From the NCBI GenBank assembly GCA_910574285.1, contig CAJTAL010000015.1, positions 36,979 to 100,978 of the forward strand: a stretch of 64,000 nt of DNA. The letters run 5' to 3'. The notes under the pieces are model-generated. The model had not been told where the DNA came from. It ran no database searches and was given only the letters and a program-made list of their open reading frames with translations. The translations under genes and the position numbers were made by a program. Position 1 is the first letter of the stretch. Each line of letters starts with the position of its first letter. Of this stretch, positions 8,108-16,812 are shown one piece after another. Source of the stretch: Lachnospiraceae bacterium (GTDB lineage Bacteria > Bacillota > Clostridia > Lachnospirales > Lachnospiraceae).

Positions 8108-8944
8108 TTATTTCACAGAACCTTCTGTCATACCGCCGGCAATATATTTCTGGATAAACATGAAGAATACTACCGATGGAATCACAACTAATGTTGAAGC
8201 GGCCATCATACTTCCCCAGTCAAGTATCTCTGCTCCCTGCAATGACCTGAGGGCTACGGAAACCGTCATCAGCTCCGTACTGTTGATCAGGATCAACGAA
8301 TACAGGAATTCATTCCACGCATTGATAAATGTATAGATAGCCGTAGCCACGATTCCAGGCGCCACCAGAGGCAGCACAATCCTTACAAATGTAACCATCT
8401 TGTTCGCGCCGTCAACCCGGGCCGCTTCCTCGATTCCGATAGGAACCGTCTTAAAGAATCCGATCAGCATCCATACTGCATATGGTACGCTGAATGACAA
8501 GTATACAATGACAAGACCCACGCGGGTATTGGTCAACCCCAGCTTTGCCATGACCAGCGTATATGGTATTGCCAGCAGGATCGGGGGAAACATATATGTA
8601 GTAACCAGCGCCCGGGACATAATATTTCCGAACTTCGGGAAGAATCTTACGATTCCGTAAGCGGCCAGCGATGAGATCGCGATCGCAATCACGGTCGTAA
8701 AGAACGCTATGATCAAACTGTTCCCTATGTTCCTGGTAAATCCAAGTGTATCAATCACATTTTTGAAATGTCCCAACGTAAATTCCTTCGGTAAAATCGA
8801 TGTAGGATTAGACGTCAGATCTCCTGAGGACTTTACGGAACAGAGCAGTACCCAAAGCAGCGGGAACGCTGCAATGACCGACAAGATGATCAGATACAGA
8901 TGACACACGACATTTCCTAATTTTCCCTTTAACTTACCTGACAT
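8108..8944 (-). CDS. ABC sugar transporter permease (MalG type)
   Basis: A 278-residue inner-membrane protein with about six hydrophobic segments. The EAA loop that docks the ATPase is at about residues 190-210 (EEAARVDGANKMVTFVRIVLPLVAPGI). The stop of the upstream permease abuts its ATG, so the two are co-transcribed and probably form a heterodimer. By position it belongs to a sialic acid or 2,7-anhydro-sialic acid importer. No dedicated ATPase gene lies in the cluster, so a shared MsmK/UgpC-type ATPase from elsewhere must energise it, as in many Firmicutes carbohydrate importers. Confidence 0.88.
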   Translation of the reverse strand: MSGKLKGKLGNVVCHLYLIILSVIAAFPLLWVLLCSVKSSGDLTSNPTSILPKEFTLGHFKNVIDTLGFTRNIGNSLIIAFFTTVIAIAISSLAAYGIVRFFPKFGNIMSRALVTTYMFPPILLAIPYTLVMAKLGLTNTRVGLVIVYLSFSVPYAVWMLIGFFKTVPIGIEEAARVDGANKMVTFVRIVLPLVAPGIVATAIYTFINAWNEFLYSLILINSTELMTVSVALRSLQGAEILDWGSMMAASTLVVIPSVVFFMFIQKYIAGGMTEGSVK

Positions 8945-9829
8945 CTACTTATCCTCCTTTTCCCATTTTCCAATGATCTTAAAGTATATGAAGCATACGA
9001 TAAGAAGAAATGCTAACAACAGCACCGTAACTGCAGACGATCTGCCCAAAAGTTTTGTTCCCCAGCCCATATTATATGCATAGATCGGAACCGTTGTCGT
9101 CGCATTTGCCGGTCCTCCGCCGGTGATCAGATAGATAATATCGAAGTTATTAAATACCCAGATTGTTCTTAACACAACCAGAAGACCAACGACCACTTTG
9201 ATATGCGGCACGGTAATATACATGAACTGCTGTAACTTACTCGCCCCGTCGATCTGTGCCGCTTCATACTGATCCTGCGGTATCGTCTGCAATGCAGACA
9301 ACACATTTACCATGATCATCGGCGCCCCAAACCATATATTGATAAAAATAAGCGTTCCGAACACAAGACTGCTGTCACTTAAAAACTGCGGCAATTCCGA
9401 GGCAACCCCCATCTCATACAGTAAATTCGGAAGGAATCCTGACACACCATTAAGAATCCACTTCCAGGCCAATGCGATTACGATAGACGGGAACGCCCAC
9501 GGTATGATCATTAATATCCGGTAGACACCCTTCAGATGGTTTACCCGGTTCAATGCCAGCGCGGCAGTAAATCCCACGACGATCTGTCCGAGAAGAGACG
9601 CGACCGTCCATAATATAGACGTTAAAAACGCTTTAAAGAAATCCGGATCCGTCAATACCTTGATATAATTGTCAAATCCTATAAAGTCATAGGTCGCTTT
9701 TATCAGATGTTTGGTTGTTAAACTGTAATAAAGGCTTGAAAAAATCGGATATACCAGAAGTGTTCCGACAACGATCAAAGCCGGTAATACCAGCAGCCAT
9801 CTGCCATAATCAATTTTTTTTGTTTTCAC
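8945..9829 (-). CDS. ABC sugar transporter permease (MalF type)
   Basis: A 294-residue permease with six predicted membrane helices. It carries the EAA-type loop QYEAAQIDGASKLQQFMYITVPHIK at about 190-215 and the N-terminal LVLPALIVVGTLLVYPIFSSLYYS helix typical of CUT1 importers. It partners the adjacent MalG-type permease (no gap) and the lipoprotein 67 bases upstream. Substrate is inferred from the sialic acid genes around it. Confidence 0.88.
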   Translation of the reverse strand: MKTKKIDYGRWLLVLPALIVVGTLLVYPIFSSLYYSLTTKHLIKATYDFIGFDNYIKVLTDPDFFKAFLTSILWTVASLLGQIVVGFTAALALNRVNHLKGVYRILMIIPWAFPSIVIALAWKWILNGVSGFLPNLLYEMGVASELPQFLSDSSLVFGTLIFINIWFGAPMIMVNVLSALQTIPQDQYEAAQIDGASKLQQFMYITVPHIKVVVGLLVVLRTIWVFNNFDIIYLITGGGPANATTTVPIYAYNMGWGTKLLGRSSAVTVLLLAFLLIVCFIYFKIIGKWEKEDK

Positions 9830-9896
9830 TCGCGACTTCCACCTTTCTCAAAAAGGCTGCCCCGCCATGGTTCTCATACAGGGCAGCTCCAAAACA

Positions 9897-11234
9897 CTAT
9901 TGAACAGATTCAAATACCTCGTTCATCTTTTCTTCGGCCGCCTTAGCCGCTTTTTCTACATCAGTACCATTTGTTATAATATCCTGGAACATCTCTTCTA
10001 TAATACTCTGAGATGTCAAAAGACCTGCCTCCACGCTTGGTCCGTGCTCAAACCCGATCGCGGCGGAGAGTTCTACCGCTTCTGAGATAACCTGTTCCGC
10101 ATTGGAGAACTTCTGCACGATCTCGTTAGACTGATATTTCTCCGTATCAGAGATTCCCGTAATGGACGGAAGCATTCCCACAGGCGTAGCCGCCAGGAAA
10201 TCCGTATATGTCTCCTCCTCATACAGAGTCTCGATAAATGCTTTACAGATCTCCGGATGCTCGGACTTAGACCAGATTACCATCGGGATATTGGACGTCT
10301 CCGCGCCGTAGATCGGATCATCTTTTTTGAGCCTTGGAAGCGGCGCACAGTCAATGCTGTCAACCAGATCCGGAGAGTTCGTCTCTACGCCTGAGATATG
10401 GAATCCACTGTTAAAATCAAAGGCTGTCTTTCCCTGATAATACAGATTCGCCTGGTCAAGTACTGCATAGTTCACAGAATCCTTCGGTGAGCAGTTTTCA
10501 TAAATATCCAGCCAGTAATTGATTCCTTCAATCGCAATATCGCTTGTCAGATCTGCTTTGAGATCATCTGTCAGAAGACTTCCGCCGCCGCTTCGCACAT
10601 AGAAGTTAAGGAACCGCGTAGCCATCAGATCACCGGAACCGCAGGGGAAGGAACAGCCGTATACACCGTCTTTTGTCAATGTCTTTGCCGCTTCCGCAAA
10701 TTCTTCCCAGGTCTCCGGTACTTCCAGATTCGCTTCCTCCAACAGATCCTTTCTGTACCACATAACCTGTGCATGTGAATACAGCGGTAAGGAATAACAC
10801 TCTCCGTCCCTCTCACCTTCGGACAATGCTGCTTCTGCAAAACGGTCTCTTCCGATATCGTCGATCACATCGTCAACCGGGATCACGGCCTCCGCATCCA
10901 TCATCTCAACTACGTGTCCGGGTAACGCCGTACTCATATCCGGCACATTCCCTGACGCCAGGCCAGTTGTCCATTTCGTGTAGAAGTCTCCCCAGGAGAA
11001 TGTCTCGATTGTAATATTGACATCCGGATTCTCATCCATAAACTTCTCCGCTGCCTCCTGGATTACGTCCATTCGTCCTCCCTGTGTAAAGGAATGCCAG
11101 AATGTGATGTCCCCTTTCAGTTCTCCGTCATTCTCCGAGCTTCCCCCTGCTCCTCCAGAATCTTTTCCACATCCTGCTGCCATTGATGCTACCATCAGCG
11201 CCGTTAACAAAACACTCAGCGTTTTCTTTCTCAT
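9897..11234 (-). CDS. sugar ABC transporter substrate-binding lipoprotein
   Basis: A 445-residue extracellular solute-binding protein (family 1). It has a lipoprotein signal peptide with lipobox SMAAGC; the acylated cysteine is about residue 22, followed by a Gly/Ser-rich linker. The mature part begins with GDITFWHSFTQGG, the usual first strand. It captures the sugar outside the cell and passes it to the two permeases downstream. Its place in a sialic acid cluster makes it comparable to the R. gnavus SatA protein that binds 2,7-anhydro-Neu5Ac; ligand identity is inferred. About 280 bases separate it from the AraC gene, ample space for a regulated promoter. Confidence 0.88.
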   Translation of the reverse strand: MRKKTLSVLLTALMVASMAAGCGKDSGGAGGSSENDGELKGDITFWHSFTQGGRMDVIQEAAEKFMDENPDVNITIETFSWGDFYTKWTTGLASGNVPDMSTALPGHVVEMMDAEAVIPVDDVIDDIGRDRFAEAALSEGERDGECYSLPLYSHAQVMWYRKDLLEEANLEVPETWEEFAEAAKTLTKDGVYGCSFPCGSGDLMATRFLNFYVRSGGGSLLTDDLKADLTSDIAIEGINYWLDIYENCSPKDSVNYAVLDQANLYYQGKTAFDFNSGFHISGVETNSPDLVDSIDCAPLPRLKKDDPIYGAETSNIPMVIWSKSEHPEICKAFIETLYEEETYTDFLAATPVGMLPSITGISDTEKYQSNEIVQKFSNAEQVISEAVELSAAIGFEHGPSVEAGLLTSQSIIEEMFQDIITNGTDVEKAAKAAEEKMNEVFESVQ

Positions 11235-11512
11235 AATGTTACCTCCTAGTACTTTTTTGTTGCTTTTGCTTTGTTGAGATAGATTTTACGATATTTTTTT
11301 GTGTATTTCTACAGCAAGAAATCTCAATAATAGCATAATACGCCTGTAGTTTAAACCTCTAATTTCATCCGCTTTTCCTCCAAAAAAGAACAAAAAAAGG
11401 AGGACGCCGCCCGTAATATACAGACATACGCCCTTCTTATTTTTTCAATAATCTGATTTTTTTATGACAATTCAGACAAAAAAACCTATTAATAGCACAT
11501 TACACTCAATCT

Positions 11513-12379
11513 CTACTCCTTCGCCGCTTTCCGATATTGATTGGGCGTATACCCAAAAGCAGACTTAAATTCTCTGATAAAGTAGTTCGGGTCCTCGTAT
11601 CCCACCTCATAGGCAATCTCACTGACAGTCTCATTGCACACCAGCAATTTTCTTGCCGCCGTTGTCAGTTTAAGCTCCTTGATGTATGCCATCGGCGACT
11701 TTCCTACCTGTTCTTTAAACAGGCAGCTAAACCTCTGTTTACTCAGCTCCGCCATATCCGCCATACTCTGCGGAGTGTATTTTTCCGCCGGATGAAGCAC
11801 AACATAATCCATCACAACCTGAATCCGGGGATCTACCTTATTGCTGACTCTCCGTATCCGCCTTCGGATCTTTTCCAGCTTATATTTATCATCCGTAATC
11901 TGATGTTCTTCCTTACAATTTTCCTTTGTACTCATCTTAGAGATCAGAGTGCCGATCAGAATTTCAAGATATCCTCTCACGAAATACATTTTCGCCGGAC
12001 TATCTTCCTTTACCCAACGATAGATCTGCTGAAAATACGTCTTCACCTCTTTACATACCATAACCTTCCGAATCCCATAATAATCTGAAAGAAAGTCTCC
12101 CCCCTCGAAATATACGGACGTAGTAAACCGAATGCTGGTAAAGGAAAAATTATCTTCCATCGCATAACAGGACAGCCTGCTCCCCATAGGAATATAAACA
12201 ATCTGATCCTTACGGACGACCACTTCCTCGTCGTCTATAAAGAACGTTCCGACTCCCGATTCTATATAACGAAGCATATTATATGGAATCATACTTTCCG
12301 GAAAGACCCAGTTCCTTCCAAATGAATATGTATCAATATATAGAAAATTAAACCTCACATTATCAACAACACTGCTCAT
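11513..12379 (-). CDS. AraC family transcriptional regulator
   Basis: A 288-residue regulator. Residues about 1-130 form a cupin-like sensor (IESGVGTFFIDDEEVVVRKDQIVYIPMGS). The last 100 residues form two helix-turn-helix units (TPQSMADMAELSKQRFSCLFKEQVGKSPMAYI; TVSEIAYEVGYEDPNYFIREFKSAFGYTPNQYR). It sits between the uptake/aldolase operon on the same strand and the divergent nanQ-nanE-nanK genes, the natural position for the local activator of sialic acid catabolism. The ligand is inferred to be a pathway sugar. Confidence 0.88.
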   Translation of the reverse strand: MSSVVDNVRFNFLYIDTYSFGRNWVFPESMIPYNMLRYIESGVGTFFIDDEEVVVRKDQIVYIPMGSRLSCYAMEDNFSFTSIRFTTSVYFEGGDFLSDYYGIRKVMVCKEVKTYFQQIYRWVKEDSPAKMYFVRGYLEILIGTLISKMSTKENCKEEHQITDDKYKLEKIRRRIRRVSNKVDPRIQVVMDYVVLHPAEKYTPQSMADMAELSKQRFSCLFKEQVGKSPMAYIKELKLTTAARKLLVCNETVSEIAYEVGYEDPNYFIREFKSAFGYTPNQYRKAAKE

Positions 12380-12576
12380 TCCTTTACCTCCTCATACGAA
12401 CTTAAGAACGGTTTCTTATCCATATTATACCTTATAATTTTCTTACATTTCAATCCTATTATGCTATTTTTAGAGCTCACGTATGTTTTTTTTTTGCCCT
12501 CTGTGTCATATAATGAAAGCAATAAAGAAACACACTAAAACAACATCATATTCTAATCTGATCAAAGGAGGCTCTT

Positions 12577-13032
12577 ATGATTTTTGATTCTTTAAAAAAC
12601 AAGGATAATTATAAATATTTTCCTGCCCTGTATCAGGCGCTTAATTACCTGGACAGCCTGCCATCCTGGGAACTTCCCGCTCCCACGGTCGTTCTTGATG
12701 AGGACCGGCTGTTCTGTAATCTCGTTACCTTTACTTCAAAACCAGAAGACGAGTGTCTCTTTGAAGCACACCGCAATTATATCGATCTGCACTTTATTGT
12801 CAGCGGCGTAGAGCGGATCGCAACGTCCGATATCTGCTCGTTAACCTATGAAGTACCATACGCGCCGGAAAAAGATATTGCATTCCTAAAGGGTGACGCG
12901 GACGGATGCTATGAGCTTAAACCCGGCCAGTTTATGGTCTGCTTCCCCAGCGACGCCCACAAAGTGGCAATGATGAAAGACCGGCCGGCAGACGTCAGAA
13001 AAATCGTATTTAAGATCAAGATGGAGGAATAA
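12577..13032 (+). CDS. YhcH/YjgK/YiaL family protein (NanQ-like sialic acid anomerase)
   Basis: A 151-residue single-domain cupin-like protein of the YhcH/EbgC family. Recognisable segments are the HRNYIDLHFIVSGVERI strand pair (about 68-85) and the C-terminal PGQFMVCFPSDAHKVAMM with conserved His. The E. coli relative in the nan operon, NanQ (YhcH), acts as a sialic acid anomerase that speeds ring opening ahead of the aldolase. The cluster here makes the same role likely. AAGGAGG precedes the ATG. It is the first gene of the plus-strand operon, 5 bases before nanE. Confidence 0.8.
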   Translation: MIFDSLKNKDNYKYFPALYQALNYLDSLPSWELPAPTVVLDEDRLFCNLVTFTSKPEDECLFEAHRNYIDLHFIVSGVERIATSDICSLTYEVPYAPEKDIAFLKGDADGCYELKPGQFMVCFPSDAHKVAMMKDRPADVRKIVFKIKMEE

Positions 13033-13037
13033 AAACC

Positions 13038-13751
13038 ATGAAATATTCAAAAAGTGAAATTTTAAACAAGATAAAAGGACAGCTTATTGTATCCTGCCAG
13101 GCTCTGCCCGGAGAACCTCTGTACGTACCGGAAAAATCCGTCATGTATCTGATGGCAAGAGCCGCGAAAGAAGCAGGTTCTCCCTGTATCCGGACAAGCA
13201 GTATCCGCGACGTAACCGCAATAAAAGAAGAGACCGGCCTGCCTGTCATCGGTATAATTAAGATCAATTACGAAGGATATGATTCCTACATCACTCCTAC
13301 CATGAAGGAAATCGACGAGCTTGTAGCGGCGGACGCCGATATCGTCGCTCTCGACTGTACCATGCGAAGCCGGGGCGACGGAACCACCATCAATGAATTT
13401 CTCTCACAGATTAAGGAAAAATATCCTGACATCATCCTTATGGCAGATATATCCACCTATGAAGAAGGGGTAAATGCCTGGAAATGCGGTGTTGACTTTG
13501 TCGGTACAACCCTAAGCGGATATACCAGCTATTCTCCGAAAAAGGGCGGACCTGATACAGAACTTGTCCGCAGACTCAGCGAAGACCTGGATATTCCGGT
13601 CATCGCGGAAGGAAAGGTACATACTCCTGACCAGGCGGTACAGATGTTAGAGGCAGGCGCCTATGCCGTTGTCGTGGGCGGCGCCATCACCCGCCCCCTT
13701 GAAATTGCCGCCCGGTTTATAAACAGAGTTAAGGAATACGAACATGAATAA
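13038..13751 (+). CDS. nanE: N-acetylmannosamine-6-phosphate 2-epimerase
   Basis: A 237-residue TIM-barrel enzyme that turns ManNAc-6-P into GlcNAc-6-P in the cytosol. Seen features are the family start (LIVSCQALPGEPLY), GIIKINYEGYDSYITPTMKEI, the barrel strand ADIVALDCTMRSR, VDFVGTTLSGYTSYS, and the phosphate-binding end VIAEGKVHTPDQA with AVVVGGAITRP. Length is normal. It overlaps nanK by 8 bases and follows the YhcH gene by 5, so it is co-translated with the other catabolic steps. Confidence 0.93.
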   Translation: MKYSKSEILNKIKGQLIVSCQALPGEPLYVPEKSVMYLMARAAKEAGSPCIRTSSIRDVTAIKEETGLPVIGIIKINYEGYDSYITPTMKEIDELVAADADIVALDCTMRSRGDGTTINEFLSQIKEKYPDIILMADISTYEEGVNAWKCGVDFVGTTLSGYTSYSPKKGGPDTELVRRLSEDLDIPVIAEGKVHTPDQAVQMLEAGAYAVVVGGAITRPLEIAARFINRVKEYEHE

Positions 13752-14697
13752 ATATTTGGGAATAGATATCGGCGGTACTGCCGTCAAAATTGGAATTGTG
13801 GACGATACCGGGAACCTTTTGGTTTCCAGTGAAGCTCCGGTTGCTTTCGATCATTATGACACTCCGATCCTGCAAACGGTCTTAAAAGAATCTGAAATAT
13901 TTTTAAATCAAAATAATATCAAACCGGATGATCTTTATGGAATCGGAATATCCGCTACCGGGCAGATTGACGCCATAAACGGAATCGTCGCAGGCAGCGG
14001 CGGGAATATCCGTAACTGGGAAGGCTCAGACCTCAAGGAAGCATTTACGCAAAAATATCATTTACCGGTTACAGTCATAAACGATGCTAATTGCGTTGCT
14101 TTGGGCGAAAAATGGACAGGAAGCGCAAAAAACGCAAAAGATGTTATCGTCCTGACCATTGGTACCGGTCTTGGCGGCGGTATCATCGTCAACGATCAGA
14201 TCTTACTCGGCCAGTCCGGGTTTGGCGGAGAAACCGGACATTTCTCCATTCATAAAGAGGGTGTCACATGCACCTGCGGCAACAAGGGCTGCTTTGAGCA
14301 ATACGCTTCTATGACGGCTCTGGTAAACTCGGTAATCAGATATTACGAAACGGCCGAACCTGATCACATGCACGATTGTCCGGTAAACGGCAAGAGCATC
14401 TTTGACTCCGTCAAGAAAGGAGACGAAGCAATTATCCGAATCGTAGACGCCTGGATTCATGATATTGCTGCCGGAATTGTCAGCCTGGTTCATATATTCA
14501 ATCCGGAACTGATTATCATAGGCGGCGGCGTCAGTGTACAGAAAGAATTATTTATTGCTAAACTTCGTGACGAAGTAATGAAAAATATAATGCCGAACTT
14601 TAGAACCCATCTTGATCTCCGCGCCGCCATGCTTGGCAATAATGCGGGGATAATCGGCGCCGTATATTATCTGATTCAGCATTCAGTATATTATTAA
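13744..14697 (+). CDS. nanK: ROK family kinase, probable N-acetylmannosamine kinase
   Basis: A 317-residue sugar kinase. The N-terminal ATP motif is GIDIGGTAVKIGIVDD. The catalytic region contains INDANCVALGE, and the ROK zinc site is TCTCGNKGCFEQYAS at about 178-190. It probably phosphorylates ManNAc from the aldolase to supply NanE; ROK substrate choice cannot be read reliably from sequence, but gene order argues strongly. It is the last gene of the plus-strand operon, with its start inside the end of nanE. Confidence 0.86.
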   Translation: MNKYLGIDIGGTAVKIGIVDDTGNLLVSSEAPVAFDHYDTPILQTVLKESEIFLNQNNIKPDDLYGIGISATGQIDAINGIVAGSGGNIRNWEGSDLKEAFTQKYHLPVTVINDANCVALGEKWTGSAKNAKDVIVLTIGTGLGGGIIVNDQILLGQSGFGGETGHFSIHKEGVTCTCGNKGCFEQYASMTALVNSVIRYYETAEPDHMHDCPVNGKSIFDSVKKGDEAIIRIVDAWIHDIAAGIVSLVHIFNPELIIIGGGVSVQKELFIAKLRDEVMKNIMPNFRTHLDLRAAMLGNNAGIIGAVYYLIQHSVYY

Positions 14698-14813
14698 CCC
14701 TCAGCTCATTGCTTGCGGGAAATCGAGCAGGGAAGACTTTTCCCTACTCGCCGCGCGCCCCGTGCGCCGTCTTAGCGGCATACTTCTTCTGCACGGGCTG
14801 CGCATAAAAACAG

Positions 14814-14863
14814 AATCCCTGTAACTGCCGGTACAGCAAACCGTACAGGCAGTTACAGGGATT
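14814..14863. terminator. bidirectional terminator between nanK and the NhaC-type gene
   Basis: AATCCCTGTAACTGCC and its exact reverse complement flank an 18-base A/C-rich loop. A TTTTT run follows on the minus side. It closes both converging transcripts. Confidence 0.8.
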
Positions 14864-14872
14864 ACACTTTCA

Positions 14873-16492
14873 TTATAATTCTTTTTTTTCTGCCGTCATC
14901 TTCTGGATCACAACCAGCGTTCCTATCATCAGAACAATTCCGACCGGAAGACAGACAAATGCATTCTTCACAAATCCTGCAATCACATATGTAACGAATG
15001 ACACTGCCGCAACCGTTATCGCATATGGAAGCTGTGTCGTTACATGATTTACATGATTACTCTGAGCGCCCGCCGACGCCATGATCGTAGTATCAGAGAT
15101 CGGTGAACAATGATCGCCGCAGACTGCTCCTGCCATACATGCAGAGATGGAGATGATCATCATCGTCTCGTTGGTTCCGGCAAATACGGCTACTACAATC
15201 GGAATCAGGATTCCAAAGGTTCCCCATGACGTTCCTGTCGCAAATGCCAGGAAACATCCTACCAGGAAGATAATCGCCGGAAGCAGGTTCACAAGTCCGC
15301 CTGCCGCTGAATCCATAATACCTGCCACATACTCCGCAGCCCCAAGGCTGTCTGTCATCGCTTTCAGAGTCCATGCAAATGTCAGGATCAGGATCGCAGG
15401 TACCATCGCTTTGAAACCATCCGGTACACATGCCATAGATTCGCTGAACTTAAGCACTTTTCTCACAGCATAAAATGCAATCGTAATTACCAGAGCGAAG
15501 AAGCTTCCAAGCATCAGTCCCACGGACGCGTCGCTGTTGGAAAACGCTTCTACAAAGCCTGCGCCTTCAAAGAAACCTCCTGTATAGATCATGCCGATAA
15601 CACAGCTAATGATCAACACTACGATCGGGAATACCAGATCCAAAACTGTTCCCTTGCTCTCGTCAACATCCTCTTCTGCATTGGCATACGGCCTGTCCGG
15701 CGTAGTATAAAGATCGCCGCTTAATGCATTCTTCTCATGCAGCTTCATCGGGCCGTAATCAATCTTCAGAATCACGATGGTAACCATCATAACAATCGTC
15801 AGGATTGCATAATAGTTATAAGGAATCGCACGGATAAAAATGGAGAACCCGTCCTCACCCTCTACGAATCCGGTTACCGCCGCCGCCCAGGAAGAGATCG
15901 GCGCGATGATACATACCGGCGCCGCCGTAGCATCAATCAGATAAGACAGCTTCGCGCGGGAAATATTATGCTTATCCGTTACCGGACGCATTACGCTTCC
16001 CACTGTCAGACAGTTAAAATAATCGTCAATAAAGATCAAGACACCCAAAAGGATGGTGGCAAGCTGGGCTCCCGCACGGCTTGTAATGTGTTCGCTCGCC
16101 CATCGCCCGAACGCCGCAGAACCTCCCGCCTTGTTCATCAGACAGACCATGATCCCAAGAACTACCAGAAATACCAGAATACCCACATTGTAGCTGTCAG
16201 ACAGCACTCCTACGATACCATCCTGAAATACATGTGTAACCGTAGTCTCAAAAGTAAACCCTGAATAGAAGATTCCTCCTATCAGAATTCCAACAAATAA
16301 TGAACTGTATACTTCCTTTGTGATCAAAGCCAGCGCTATAGCTACGATCGGCGGTATCAACGACCAGAATGACGCATACATATCCGGTACATATTCCGCC
16401 GCCTCATCTGCAGCAAATACAGTCACAGAACTGCATACCAGGATACAAAGGAGCATAAGTGTACTTAAGAATACCCTCTTCTTTCCTCTCAT
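14873..16492 (-). CDS. NhaC-type transporter, predicted lysine transporter
   Basis: A 539-residue polytopic membrane protein with an N-terminal signal-like segment (about 8-28, ending VFAADEA) and about eleven further hydrophobic segments. The NhaC-family middle region (TSWGTFGILIPIVVAVF and GAVCGDHCSPISDTTIMASAGAQSNHVNHV) is clear. NhaC relatives exchange Na+ with H+ or with amines and amino acids. A complete lysine riboswitch and a terminator stem lie in its leader, so lysine is the likely substrate; genes of this type under L-box control have been predicted to be lysine transporters (LysW). Substrate is inferred from this regulation, not from the protein. Confidence 0.85.
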   Translation of the reverse strand: MRGKKRVFLSTLMLLCILVCSSVTVFAADEAAEYVPDMYASFWSLIPPIVAIALALITKEVYSSLFVGILIGGIFYSGFTFETTVTHVFQDGIVGVLSDSYNVGILVFLVVLGIMVCLMNKAGGSAAFGRWASEHITSRAGAQLATILLGVLIFIDDYFNCLTVGSVMRPVTDKHNISRAKLSYLIDATAAPVCIIAPISSWAAAVTGFVEGEDGFSIFIRAIPYNYYAILTIVMMVTIVILKIDYGPMKLHEKNALSGDLYTTPDRPYANAEEDVDESKGTVLDLVFPIVVLIISCVIGMIYTGGFFEGAGFVEAFSNSDASVGLMLGSFFALVITIAFYAVRKVLKFSESMACVPDGFKAMVPAILILTFAWTLKAMTDSLGAAEYVAGIMDSAAGGLVNLLPAIIFLVGCFLAFATGTSWGTFGILIPIVVAVFAGTNETMMIISISACMAGAVCGDHCSPISDTTIMASAGAQSNHVNHVTTQLPYAITVAAVSFVTYVIAGFVKNAFVCLPVGIVLMIGTLVVIQKMTAEKKEL

Positions 16493-16524
16493 TGTAAAGA
16501 TTCCCTCTCTTTCTTATACGTAAA

Positions 16525-16564
16525 ATGCCATGAACAACGCTTTTACCGGGCGCATTCATGGCAT
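16525..16564 (-). terminator. riboswitch expression-platform terminator, copy 2 of a repeated hairpin
   Basis: On the minus strand ATGCCATGAA pairs with TTCATGGCAT across a loop containing GCGCCCGGTAAAAGCG, then TTTTACG. It lies between the lysine aptamer and the transporter start, as expected for premature termination at high lysine. It closely resembles the hairpin at 4857..4896. Confidence 0.7.
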
Positions 16565-16608
16565 AAATAACCGTCATTATCCGTTACTTTGCATAATCTT
16601 ATACCTAT

Positions 16609-16782
16609 GATAGCGCTCCACTGATGTGACAGTCCGCAGCATCTTCTGACTGCGTCCCAGGAGTGTGGTCTGGGATACCCGGAAACACCTGTCCCCTGCA
16701 CTCCTTCGGCGGCTTCCCCTTTCCGTCGGGACAGTCTCCCATACTATCACCCTGACATACTGATGAAATCCGCGCCTCTATC
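16609..16782 (-). ncRNA. lysine riboswitch (L box) aptamer
   Basis: Read on the minus strand, the RNA starts with GATAGAGGCGCGGA and runs through GGAAAGGGGAAGCCGCCGAAG, the L-box core. It has a long arm closed by CCAGG/CCTGGG-like pairing and ends with GTGGAGCGCTATC, which pairs with the start to make P1. Total about 174 nt, the normal aptamer size. It controls the NhaC-type gene; lysine binding should favour the downstream terminator. Confidence 0.88.
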
Positions 16783-16812
16783 AAGTCTGTTTATTCACAT
16801 AGTGCATTTATA

